This document shows positions 50,557-59,188 of a stretch of 64,000 nucleotides of DNA, in pieces. The position numbers were made by a program, and so were the translations under genes. How positions within the stretch are numbered: the first letter of the stretch is position 1; the number at the start of each line of letters is the position of its first letter. The notes beneath the pieces are model-generated. The model was not told the origin of the DNA, ran no database searches, and was given only the letters and a program-made list of their open reading frames with translations. This stretch comes from Parapedobacter sp037190485 (lineage in GTDB: Bacteria > Bacteroidota > Bacteroidia > Sphingobacteriales > Sphingobacteriaceae), in the NCBI GenBank assembly GCA_037190485.1, contig JBBCJB010000004.1, forward strand, positions 62,001-126,000, given 5' to 3'.

Positions 50557-51675
50557 TCATATCCCCTTATCCCGTTTTATTCGAGCGTCAAAAAAGCGTA
50601 ATTTGTGTTCGGCGGCGTCCGGAAATGCCTCGATAGTAACGGTCAGGCTATCGCTGATATACGCACCATCCGCATACGATGGGAACCAAAACCCGACCCA
50701 ACCGAGCCCCTCGCGCAGCAAATCGGCGTAGCGCTTTTGGGCAAACGTGGTTTTCATTTCGAACTTTCCCGGTACACCCCGTTCATCGACGGCCACCGAG
50801 AACTCGATCTTCAACGGATCGGGCAACTCATCCACCTCGCCCGCAAACCATTCTTCGAGGTGTTTGGCCAAGTACCCGGTAAAACCGCTGTAATCATCGA
50901 TCGTACAGGCCTTGACGATCATCGACTCGGCCCGTAGGAACGTGTTGTTCGGCAGTAGGCCGTACCTGGGGTTCTGGCTAAACTCTTGTTCCTTATAGCC
51001 ATCGTATCCCGTTACGAACCTGCCGTGTTGGTAAAATTCGTATCCCGCATCATGCTTCTTCCCATCCGCGAAAACGTATTCAATCGTCCAGTTGCCGTGC
51101 GGGCGGCCGTTCGCAATCTTGCCTTTGCGGTTATACCGCTCGTACCCGAATTCGTTGTAACCGTCGGCTTCGACGGCAAATTCGAATCGCCCGTTGCCGT
51201 CCTTGACTCGCTGCCGACCAAGTCGATCCCAAAAATTCCAGATCAGGGCTTCGCCGGTGCCGTACTGCACCTCCAGCAAGGGCTTTCCATCCGGATAATA
51301 ATGTTTCCATATCGCTTGGGGTACATCCTGCACGAAAGCCACTTGCCATTTCACTTGGCCGTTGCCGTGATAAGCGGCGAAGTCCCCTTCTTTTTTGCCG
51401 TCTCGATAGCTCCCGCGCAGGACGGCTTGCCCACGGTTGTTGAAATCGACAAACTCACCGACGAACAACTGGCTGACGGCATCATACGCCACTACCCGTT
51501 CAATCGCCTTGAACTGGCACTGCTTATCGGCCAGGTAGTAATGGTCGTCATAGAAAAACCGCGTCTTGCCATTGGATAGCTTTTCATAGTAGCTAGGCGA
51601 ACGGGCCAACGTATCTTGCCCCTGTACGTACGCTAGCGGAGAGGCAACCAACAACACATAAACCAAGCCCCTCAA
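50557..51675 (-). CDS. Exported MORN-repeat-like protein with TonB-like C-terminal region
   Basis: The product (372 residues from a TTG at 51675) has a signal peptide (GLVYVLLVASPLAYVQG). The middle contains MORN/YwqK-like repeats: GSYRDGKKEGDFAAYHGNGQ, WKHYYPDGKPLLEVQYG and GRPHGNWTIEYVFADGKK. The end (EFSVAVDERGVPGKFEMKT, then AFPDA) resembles TonB C-terminal-like regions in Bacteroidota envelope proteins. The TTG overlaps the polA TGA stop, so translation is likely coupled; an upstream TTG at 51690 is possible. The function is unknown. Confidence 0.75.
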   Translation of the reverse strand: MRGLVYVLLVASPLAYVQGQDTLARSPSYYEKLSNGKTRFFYDDHYYLADKQCQFKAIERVVAYDAVSQLFVGEFVDFNNRGQAVLRGSYRDGKKEGDFAAYHGNGQVKWQVAFVQDVPQAIWKHYYPDGKPLLEVQYGTGEALIWNFWDRLGRQRVKDGNGRFEFAVEADGYNEFGYERYNRKGKIANGRPHGNWTIEYVFADGKKHDAGYEFYQHGRFVTGYDGYKEQEFSQNPRYGLLPNNTFLRAESMIVKACTIDDYSGFTGYLAKHLEEWFAGEVDELPDPLKIEFSVAVDERGVPGKFEMKTTFAQKRYADLLREGLGWVGFWFPSYADGAYISDSLTVTIEAFPDAAEHKLRFFDARIKRDKGI

Positions 51676-54476
51676 TGCGCCTCCAGCCAATTCCTGCCCT
51701 CCCCCATCTCGACCACGATCGGCACCGACATGGTCAGCGCGTCCTTCATGTGTGTTTCCACGATTTCCTTGAAGGCCGACACTTCGTCCTTGGGCACGTC
51801 AAACACCAATTCATCATGTACCTGCATGGTCATCTTCCCCCGCAGGCCTGCCTGCCGTATCGCTTCATGAATCGCGATCATCGCCACCTTGATCATATCG
51901 GCCGCCGAACCTTGGATGGGCGCGTTAATCGCGTTGCGTTCGGCGAAACCCCGCACCGTCTGATTGGCCGAATTGATATCCCGCAGGTATCGCCTCCGCT
52001 TCAGCAGCGTTTCGACGTAACCGTGTTCCTTGGCAAAATTGATGGTATCGTTCATGTATTGCTTGATTCCCGGATATTGCGCGAAATACTGGTCGATGAT
52101 CTGGGCCGCTTCCGTGCGCGGGATGCCTAGGTTCTGCGAAAGGCCGAAAGCCGATTGGCCATAGATGATACCGAAGTTGACGGCCTTGGCATTACGCCGC
52201 TGTTCGGCCGTAACTTCGTCCAACGCTACGCCATAGACCTTGGCCGCCGTGGCACGATGCACGTCAAGCCCTTGGGCGAATGCGTCCAGCATGCCGGCAT
52301 CTCCGCTCATGTGCGCCACCAACCGCAGTTCGATTTGCGAATAATCGGCAGACAGGATCACGTGATCGTCATCGCGCGCGATGAATGCTTTGCGCACTTC
52401 GCGTCCGCGCTCCGTGCGGATGGGTATGTTCTGGAGGTTGGGATTCGTCGAGCTCAACCTGCCCGTTGCGGCCACGGCTTGGTTATACGATGTATGCACG
52501 CGTTGCGTCACGGGGTTGATCAGGATCGGCAATGCATCGACATAAGTCGATTTGAGCTTCTGCAACTGCCTGAATTCAAGGATATCTTTCACGATATCGC
52601 TCTTTGAGGCCAGCGCCAACAACACGTCCTCGCCGGTTTTGTATTGCCCGGTCTTTGTTTTCTTGGCTTTGGGGTCGAGCCGCAATTTTTCGAAAAGCAC
52701 CTCCCCCAGCTGTTTGGGCGACGCGATGTTGAAGCGCACACCTGCTTTATCGTAAATCGTCCTTTCGATGTCGGCCACGTCTTTTTCCAGCGTCGCCGAT
52801 AGCTGCCGAAGTACCGGCACATCGATGTTCACGCCGTTGCGCTCCATGTCTGCCAGTACGTGTACCAAGGGGAACTCCACGTTCCGGGCCAATTCGCTCG
52901 CCTCCGCCTTATCGAGGAGCGGTTCGAAAATCGACTTGAGCTGGAGGGTGATATCTGCGTCTTCTGCGGCATATTCCTTGATGGCCTCGATCTCCACATC
53001 CTGCATGTTCCCTTGGTTCTTGCCCCTCGGGCCGATCAAATCCGTGATTGGAACAGGCGTATAGCCCAGGTACGTTTCGGCCAACACGTCCATGCCGTGG
53101 CGCGTGTCGGGATCGAGCAGATAATGCGCCAGCATGGTATCGAACAGCGGGCCCTTTACGGCGATGCCGTACCGTGCCAGCAACAGGATGTCGAATTTGA
53201 TGTTTTGCCCCACTTTCTCGATGGCCTCCTCCTCGAACACCGATTTGAACTGGGCCAGCAGCTGCGCACTCCCTTCCCAGTCGGCCGGTGCCGGCACGTA
53301 CCAAGCCTTGCCGGGTTCGACGGCAAACGAAAGCCCCACCAAATCGGCCACGTTGGCGTCCGTACCCGTCGTCTCCGTATCAAAACAGAAACTTCGCTGT
53401 GCGCCAAGCATCTCGACCAATCGCCGTATCGATTCCGGCGTGTCGGCCAGCAGGTATTCGTGCGCCGTATTTTGGATATTCTTGCCCGCTGGAGGTGCCG
53501 CGTATTCCGCCTCGCTTGCGGTCGATGCCGCGCTGGCCATGGCGGCGGGGTTAGCGAAAAGATCCATCTGGGTACCCGTCGTCGGCCTGGCGTCCATCAC
53601 GCTGAATTCGTCGCCAAATACGCGCTTGCCCAACGTGCGGAACTCCAACTCGGCAAAGAGCGGCTCCAGCGCCTCCCGATCGGGCTCCCGCCGTTCCAAG
53701 GCCGCTTCGTCCAATTCGATCGGCACGTCCAGCTGAATCGTCGCCAATTTCTTCGATATCAATCCCTGTTCGGCGAACGTCTCGAGGTTTTCGCGTTGCT
53801 TCCCTTTCAGTTGATTCGTATTGGCCAATATGCTTTCCATGGAGCCGAAACGCTTGATCAATTCCTTTGCCGTCTTTTCGCCGATGCCGGGAATGCCCGG
53901 GATGTTGTCCACCGAATCGCCCCAAAGGCCCAGGATGTCGATGACCTGCGTCACATCCGTCACTTCCCACTTTTCGAGGATTTCCCTCACGCCCAGGGTC
54001 TCCGCGCCATTACCCAAACGCGCAGGTTTGTAAATCAGGATGTGCTCCGTTACCAATTGTCCGAAATCCTTGTCGGGCGTCATGCAATACACGGTATATC
54101 CTTTCCGTTCGGCCTGTTTGGCCAACGTCCCGATGATATCGTCGGCTTCGTAGCCATCTAACGTGATCAACGGGATATTGAAGCCCTCAACCAGCTTGAA
54201 TACGTAGGGGATGGCAGCCGCCAAATCCTCGGGGATTGCCTGCCGATTGGCTTTGTAGGCCTCGAATTCCGTATGTCGCGCGGTGGGGGCCATCGTGTCG
54301 AACACAACCGCGATGTGGGAGGGCTGTTGCGTCCGCAGCAATTCCAACAACGTATTGGCAAAGCCGAAGATGGCCGAGGTGTTGAAGCCGGACGACGTAA
54401 TCCTAGGGGTTTTGCTTAATGCAAAGTAAGCCCTGTATATCAACGCCATGCCATCCAAAAGAAAGAGTTTCTTCAC
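51672..54476 (-). CDS. polA: DNA polymerase I
   Basis: The product (934 residues from a GTG at 54476) carries all three domains. The 5'-3' nuclease shows KKLFLLDGMALIYRAYFALS, DGYEADDIIGTLA, TPDKDFGQLV and GIPGIGEKTAKELIKRFGS. The 3'-5' exonuclease has FDTETTGTDANVADLVGLSF near residue 365, with the acidic residues kept, so it is probably active. The polymerase has DYSQIELRLVAHMSGD near 711, RRNAKAVNFGIIYGQSAFGL and VHDELVFDVPKDE near 885. The frame is open to 54671, but the extra 65 residues are unlike any PolA. A -7 element is at 54509-54502. Confidence 0.96.
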   Translation of the reverse strand: MKKLFLLDGMALIYRAYFALSKTPRITSSGFNTSAIFGFANTLLELLRTQQPSHIAVVFDTMAPTARHTEFEAYKANRQAIPEDLAAAIPYVFKLVEGFNIPLITLDGYEADDIIGTLAKQAERKGYTVYCMTPDKDFGQLVTEHILIYKPARLGNGAETLGVREILEKWEVTDVTQVIDILGLWGDSVDNIPGIPGIGEKTAKELIKRFGSMESILANTNQLKGKQRENLETFAEQGLISKKLATIQLDVPIELDEAALERREPDREALEPLFAELEFRTLGKRVFGDEFSVMDARPTTGTQMDLFANPAAMASAASTASEAEYAAPPAGKNIQNTAHEYLLADTPESIRRLVEMLGAQRSFCFDTETTGTDANVADLVGLSFAVEPGKAWYVPAPADWEGSAQLLAQFKSVFEEEAIEKVGQNIKFDILLLARYGIAVKGPLFDTMLAHYLLDPDTRHGMDVLAETYLGYTPVPITDLIGPRGKNQGNMQDVEIEAIKEYAAEDADITLQLKSIFEPLLDKAEASELARNVEFPLVHVLADMERNGVNIDVPVLRQLSATLEKDVADIERTIYDKAGVRFNIASPKQLGEVLFEKLRLDPKAKKTKTGQYKTGEDVLLALASKSDIVKDILEFRQLQKLKSTYVDALPILINPVTQRVHTSYNQAVAATGRLSSTNPNLQNIPIRTERGREVRKAFIARDDDHVILSADYSQIELRLVAHMSGDAGMLDAFAQGLDVHRATAAKVYGVALDEVTAEQRRNAKAVNFGIIYGQSAFGLSQNLGIPRTEAAQIIDQYFAQYPGIKQYMNDTINFAKEHGYVETLLKRRRYLRDINSANQTVRGFAERNAINAPIQGSAADMIKVAMIAIHEAIRQAGLRGKMTMQVHDELVFDVPKDEVSAFKEIVETHMKDALTMSVPIVVEMGEGRNWLEAH

Positions 54477-54501
54477 GTAAGTATCCCTATTGGTAATGAC
54501 A

Positions 54502-54509
54502 CAAAGATA
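54502..54509 (-). promoter_or_regulatory. polA -7 promoter element
   Basis: TATCTTTG on the minus strand is an exact match, 25 bp before the polA GTG. A -33 TTG is not seen. On the plus strand CTTTTGCGTCC near 54553 may be a weak rsgA promoter. Confidence 0.5.
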
Positions 54510-54604
54510 GGCGTTAACGTCGAGATGCGTGAAGGACTTCCAGAATAAATTGCGACTTTTGCGTCCATGGCGATTTACGCAATGGTTTACAAACAAGTAT
54601 ACGG

Positions 54605-55531
54605 ATGAAGGCACTCGTGACCAAATCGACCGGCAGTTGGTACGAGGTACTCGCCGACGACGGCTATACATACGACTGCCGCATCAAGGGCAAGTTCAGG
54701 ACCAAGGATATCAAGACCACGAATCCGGTGGCCGTGGGCGACTGGGTCACCATCGAGGTGGCGGTCGATGCAGAACCCTATACCGCCATCATCGCGGAGC
54801 TGCTTGAGCGGCGCAACTACATCATCCGCAAATCGGTAAACCTGTCCAAGCAGGCGCAGATCATTGCCGCAAACTTGGATCAGGCGTTGCTGGTCGTTAC
54901 GCTGGCGTCGCCATTCACGTCATTGGGTTTCATCGACCGGTTTTTGGTCACGGCCGAGGCTTACGACGTACCCGCTGCCCTGATTTTCAACAAGCTGGAC
55001 CTATTCAGCGAGGAAGGCATGGACATCTTGCAGGGCTACGAGGACATCTATACCGCCATCGGTTATCCATGCTTCGAGGTATCGGCACTCAAGGGCACGC
55101 ACATCGAGCCGGTCAAACGCCTTTTACAAGACAAAACCACCTTGATCACGGGCCACTCGGGTGTCGGGAAATCGACGTTGATCAATGCCGTGCACCCGGA
55201 TGCGAGCCTGCGAACTGCAGGGATCTCTGATTGGTCCGATAAAGGTCGACACACCACCACGTTTGCCGAAATGATCATCCTGCCGTTCGGCGGTCGGCTC
55301 ATCGACACGCCCGGCATCCGCGAATTGGGCATCATCGACATCGAGCAGCAGGAATTGGGTCATTTTTTCCCTGAGATGCGCGCGTTGATGAACGATTGCC
55401 GTTTCAACGATTGCCGCCACATCAACGAGCCCGGCTGCGCCGTCTTGGCGGCCTTGGGCGCAGGCCGTATCGCGCCGAGCCGGTACGAGAGCTACCTCAG
55501 CATCTATCACGGCAACGACACCCGCGCTTAA
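54605..55531 (+). CDS. rsgA: Ribosome small-subunit GTPase RsgA
   Basis: The 308-residue product is a circularly permuted GTPase that helps 30S maturation. An N-terminal OB fold (STGSWYEVLADDGYTYDCRI; NPVAVGDWVTIEV) precedes the G domain. NKLD (G4) comes first, then GHSGVGKSTLINA (G1) and DTPGIRELG (G3). The C-terminal zinc site is formed by CRFNDCRHINEPGCAV. The ATG at 54605 gives a normal start (MKALVTKSTGSWY). It is followed after 17 bp by the purine nucleoside phosphorylase. Confidence 0.96.
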   Translation: MKALVTKSTGSWYEVLADDGYTYDCRIKGKFRTKDIKTTNPVAVGDWVTIEVAVDAEPYTAIIAELLERRNYIIRKSVNLSKQAQIIAANLDQALLVVTLASPFTSLGFIDRFLVTAEAYDVPAALIFNKLDLFSEEGMDILQGYEDIYTAIGYPCFEVSALKGTHIEPVKRLLQDKTTLITGHSGVGKSTLINAVHPDASLRTAGISDWSDKGRHTTTFAEMIILPFGGRLIDTPGIRELGIIDIEQQELGHFFPEMRALMNDCRFNDCRHINEPGCAVLAALGAGRIAPSRYESYLSIYHGNDTRA

Positions 55532-55548
55532 CACAAAAATCAGTATCC

Positions 55549-56367
55549 ATGTATCAATCAATCGAAGAAACGGCCGCATCCATCCAGCAACGGATCGGCG
55601 ATTTTGCACCCGAATCCGGCATCATTCTCGGTACTGGGCTAGGCAAATTGGCAGATGAGGTGGACGTTGCACATCAGCTGTCCTATGCCGACATCCCCGG
55701 CTTTCCGGTATCTACGGTCGAGTCGCATACCGGAAAGCTCCTTTTCGGCACGCTCGGTGGCCGCCGGATAGTTGCCATGCAAGGCCGTCTCCACTATTAC
55801 GAAGGCTACGATATGCAAGCAATCACGTTTCCGGTGCGCGTGATGAAAGCCCTGGGCATCCTGCGCCTGTTCGTTTCGAACGCTTCCGGTTCGCTCAACC
55901 CCAGCATCCGGAAAGGCGACCTGGCGATCATTGACGACCACATCAACCTGCTGCCCGACAACCCGCTCCGCGGGCATAACGACGCACGCTTGGGCCCGCG
56001 CTTCCCGGACATGAGCCGACCGTATGATGCCGACATGGTCCGACAAGGCTTGGAAATCGCCCAACGCCATCACATCGTTGCGCACCGCGCTGTATACGTA
56101 TCCACACCAGGCCCAAATCTCGAAACACGTGCCGAATACCGCTACATGCGCCTGATCGGTGGCGATATCGTGGGCATGAGCACGGTGCCCGAAGTCATCG
56201 TGGCCAACCACATGGGGTTGCCCACCTTTGCCATCTCCGTCGTTACGGACGAAGGTTTCCACGAAGATCTCCAGCCCGTTTCGCTTGCCGAAATCTTGGC
56301 GATAGCCGCCGTGGCTGAACCCAATATGACATTAATATTGAAAGATTTGGTAGCTTTGCAGCAATGA
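55549..56367 (+). CDS. punA: Purine nucleoside phosphorylase, trimeric type
   Basis: The product (272 residues from the ATG at 55549) phosphorolyses inosine and guanosine. Signatures are SGIILGTGLGKLADEVD, GRLHYYEGYDMQAITFPVRV, VSNASGSLNPSIRKGDLAII, NPLRGHND, GPNLETRAEYRYMRLIGGDI and VGMSTVPEVIVANHMGLPTF. The frame upstream of this ATG lies inside rsgA and is not family-like. Its stop overlaps the start of the porin gene in an ATGA. Confidence 0.94.
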   Translation: MYQSIEETAASIQQRIGDFAPESGIILGTGLGKLADEVDVAHQLSYADIPGFPVSTVESHTGKLLFGTLGGRRIVAMQGRLHYYEGYDMQAITFPVRVMKALGILRLFVSNASGSLNPSIRKGDLAIIDDHINLLPDNPLRGHNDARLGPRFPDMSRPYDADMVRQGLEIAQRHHIVAHRAVYVSTPGPNLETRAEYRYMRLIGGDIVGMSTVPEVIVANHMGLPTFAISVVTDEGFHEDLQPVSLAEILAIAAVAEPNMTLILKDLVALQQ

Positions 56368-58358
56368 AGGCCGTGCTGCGCATTTTGCTGTTGTTGTGTT
56401 GCTGTTTTCTTATCCGGGCAGCGCATGCCCAGCAGGACGAGGAATTCAGCAGCGCACTAGATTCGGCGAGGGCCGCAGAAGACAACCGGGAAGACTCGGT
56501 CATCTATACCGCTAGGTACGTGCGCTACACCACGTTGGGCATGATGAAACAAGGCACCTTTACCTACCAGATTGACACGCTGCACAAGAATTTCCAGTAT
56601 TACAATCCGCAGAACCAGCCCAGGAACCCCAGCATCCACCTAGGCAGCTACGGGTTGGCCACGCGCGACCTGCTGTTCAACCCCGACAAGACGATCGGCT
56701 TCCAGACCGGATTCCATGGCCTGGATCGATTTCTCTACCAGCCTGATTCGATTAAATACTACCGTGCGCGGGCGCCTTTCTCCGAATTGTACAACGTGGG
56801 GTTCTTTTTCGATGACCAAATCATCCGGGCCAAGGTAACCCAGAACCTCAACCCGCGGCTGAATATCGGCGGTGAGTTCCATGCCGCGAAGGCAGACGGT
56901 TATTACATCAATCAACGGTACAACGAGCTCAAGTCGGCCGTATTCGCCTGGTATGAATCGTCGAACCGTCGCTATAACCTGTTGACCAATGCCGTTTTCA
57001 ACACGCTTACGTCCACGGAGAACGGGTCGGTGACCAACGACACGCTTTTCCGCTTTCGCGATCGCGGCGCGAGCAATTCGGAATCCACGCGGCTACGGGC
57101 CACCCGCGACGAACGCCCCAGGCATACCTGGCGAGACAACAGCATCTTCCTGCGGCAAAGCCTGTTCGTGGGACGCCTGGACACCGTGCATGCCGGCGAA
57201 CCCGAGCAACAGATCCTGCCCACCAACCGGATGTCGCACAGCCTGCGCCTACGGTCACAAAGCTTCCAGTTTTATAAGAACGAAGCCGATGTAAACGACG
57301 CCTTCCCGTTTGGCAACAATGTACGGGCCTTGGATACCACCCAGGTTTATACCATTACGAACGATTTCGGCTACAGCTTCTACCTCCGGGGCAAATCATT
57401 GGCTTTTATCAAGAACGAAGTGAAGCTCGATCTGGGCTACCAGCACGACCTTCACTGGTACCAAGACCGGGGCTACCGCACCTTTCTGCAAAACAGCCTA
57501 CTCAAGGCAGGCATCGGTTACCGTTTCAGCGACCGGGTGCAGGTAACGGGCGATTTCAACCAGATTGTGCAGGGGGCAAATTTCGGGGACTATCGTTATG
57601 AGGCCAAGGCCAGTATCCTGCTCGGCAACACCATCGGGCGCGTCGAATTAGGGGCCTACACCCAAAACAAATCGGCCGAATGGCTGTTCCAACGCGTCAA
57701 CTACACGTATCACCAATGGGATAACAATTTCGCGAAGACGAAAACCACTAACTTTTCGTTCCGCTACGAAAACCCTACGCTGGGCTTCTCCGGGCAAGCC
57801 GACTATTTCCTCATCGCCAACCACCTTTATTTTAGCGAGGTCGCAAATCCCACAAACGATCCCCGCTATTTCCGTGTCATCGAGCCAACGCAGCTCGGCA
57901 ACAACATCAATCTCCTCAAGCTTTCCGTGGGCCAGCATTTCCGGCTGGGCCGGTTCCACTTGGACAATTATGCCGTTTATCAAAAATCAGATTACAATTC
58001 GGTCTTGGCCATCCCCGAATTGTATACCTGGCACAGCCTGTATTACCAAGGGTTACTCTACAAGATCGTTGATTTCAATCTCGGATTCGATGTCCGGTTC
58101 CACACACCGTTCCGCAATCCGTCTTATGCCATCAATATCGGCCAATTCTATAATAGCAATGAAAATTCAGCCATCGAGTTCTCGACCTATCCCGTTGCCG
58201 ACGTATGGGTAACGGCTACCCTCAAACGGGCCAACCTCTTCTTCAGCTATAATTTCGTCAATCAACACCTTTGGCCAGCAGGTTATTACACCGTGCGCAG
58301 GTACCCGATGAACAATGCCAACTTCCGGGTGGGCATTTCCTGGAAGTTTTACGATTGA
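56364..58358 (+). CDS. Putative porin, Bacteroidota type
   Basis: The 664-residue product has a signal peptide (LRILLLLCCCFLIRAAHA) and a long outer-membrane beta-barrel rich in alternating aromatic residues. Examples are ARAPFSELYNVGFFFDDQII, GGEFHAAKADGYYINQRYN, TFLQNSLLKAGIGYRFSDRV and a C-terminal NFRVGISWKFYD. It matches the putative-porin family common in Bacteroidota that is often linked to this gene group. Translational coupling to the phosphorylase suggests a shared transcript, but the solute is unknown. Confidence 0.85.
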   Translation: MKAVLRILLLLCCCFLIRAAHAQQDEEFSSALDSARAAEDNREDSVIYTARYVRYTTLGMMKQGTFTYQIDTLHKNFQYYNPQNQPRNPSIHLGSYGLATRDLLFNPDKTIGFQTGFHGLDRFLYQPDSIKYYRARAPFSELYNVGFFFDDQIIRAKVTQNLNPRLNIGGEFHAAKADGYYINQRYNELKSAVFAWYESSNRRYNLLTNAVFNTLTSTENGSVTNDTLFRFRDRGASNSESTRLRATRDERPRHTWRDNSIFLRQSLFVGRLDTVHAGEPEQQILPTNRMSHSLRLRSQSFQFYKNEADVNDAFPFGNNVRALDTTQVYTITNDFGYSFYLRGKSLAFIKNEVKLDLGYQHDLHWYQDRGYRTFLQNSLLKAGIGYRFSDRVQVTGDFNQIVQGANFGDYRYEAKASILLGNTIGRVELGAYTQNKSAEWLFQRVNYTYHQWDNNFAKTKTTNFSFRYENPTLGFSGQADYFLIANHLYFSEVANPTNDPRYFRVIEPTQLGNNINLLKLSVGQHFRLGRFHLDNYAVYQKSDYNSVLAIPELYTWHSLYYQGLLYKIVDFNLGFDVRFHTPFRNPSYAINIGQFYNSNENSAIEFSTYPVADVWVTATLKRANLFFSYNFVNQHLWPAGYYTVRRYPMNNANFRVGISWKFYD

Positions 58359-58422
58359 CCCAAAACAGCGCCATCCGTCCGCAGGCTTGTAGCGTCCAAG
58401 GCCTCCGCTCCGTTAGGGTAGT

Positions 58423-59127
58423 ATGAACAAAAGCATACAGTTGACCGTCGCGTTGATCGCGTTCCTTTCTTCGGTTTCCCTTTCAACCACACAGGCCCAA
58501 ATCGCCGTTGGGGTACGGGCGGGATTGAACTTAGCCAATTTGCGTCTGGTGGATGAGAACGGGCAAAAGCAGGACACTGAAGCCCTCCCGCGTTTCCAGA
58601 TCGGGCTCACCGTTGACATTCCGCTTGCATCGGATTTCTACCTGCAGCCTACCGCGCTTTACTCGGGCAAGGGATTCAAACAGGACGGGGGATGGTTAGC
58701 GGCCTCGGGGAACGAATTCAAAGCCAAAGCAGCCTATGTGGAAGTTCCTGTCAACGTACTCTACAAGCCGCGTGTGGGAATCGGGAACCTTGTCGTCGGC
58801 GCTGGCCCCTATGTTGGCTATGGCACCGGTGGGAAATGGGAGGCGGAAGGCCAGATTCTCGTCGGCGATATCGTCCTATCGGAAAACCAGGGCGACGTCA
58901 TCTTCAAAAAAGACGTGATGGATGGCGAGTTCGGCAATTACCTGTATGGAAAACCGTGGGATTACGGGGCGAACATCCTGGTCGGCTACGCGTTTCTGCG
59001 ACAGCTCACCGTCCAACTTAATGCCCAGTTCGGCATTGCCGACCTGAAACCCGAGGTGGGCGGCACAACACGCGATGGCAGCGCCCGAAACCAAGCCTAC
59101 GGCATATCGGTAGGCTATCGTTTCTGA
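58423..59127 (+). CDS. Outer-membrane beta-barrel protein, small
   Basis: The 234-residue product has a signal peptide (LIAFLSSVSLSTTQAQ) and an 8-strand-type barrel: IAVGVRAGLNLANLRLVDEN, YLQPTALYSGKGFK, YVEVPVNVLYKPRVGIGNLV, VGAGPYVGYGTGGKWE and the final GISVGYRF with terminal phenylalanine. It fits the PorT/OmpW-like beta-barrel families of Bacteroidota. It is 64 bp after the porin gene; no promoter was recognised between them. Confidence 0.88.
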   Translation: MNKSIQLTVALIAFLSSVSLSTTQAQIAVGVRAGLNLANLRLVDENGQKQDTEALPRFQIGLTVDIPLASDFYLQPTALYSGKGFKQDGGWLAASGNEFKAKAAYVEVPVNVLYKPRVGIGNLVVGAGPYVGYGTGGKWEAEGQILVGDIVLSENQGDVIFKKDVMDGEFGNYLYGKPWDYGANILVGYAFLRQLTVQLNAQFGIADLKPEVGGTTRDGSARNQAYGISVGYRF

Positions 59128-59171
59128 TCACCTGCCGTCAAACTCGGGAGACCAACAAAGCAAAAAATCCG

Positions 59172-59179
59172 TACTTTTG
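59172..59179 (+). promoter_or_regulatory. Promoter element of the ABC exporter gene
   Basis: TACTTTTG is an exact -7 match, 9 bp before the ATG at 59189, so the leader would be only a few nucleotides. No TTG lies at the usual distance. Confidence 0.5.
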
Positions 59180-59188
59180 CAGGTACCC

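Noticed and set aside
52860..54161. A 433-codon plus-strand frame over polA
   Set aside because: It is the antisense of the PolA nuclease domains; its composition is that of a shadow frame.
54477..54671. N-terminal extension of polA
   Set aside because: The 65 extra residues are unlike PolA and cover the promoter region; the GTG at 54476 gives the family start.
55396..55548. N-terminal extension of the purine nucleoside phosphorylase
   Set aside because: It lies inside rsgA in another frame and is proline/arginine-rich; the ATG at 55549 fits the family.
58359..58422. Promoter between the two outer-membrane protein genes
   Set aside because: No TAnnTTTG element or TTG with suitable spacing is present in the gap.
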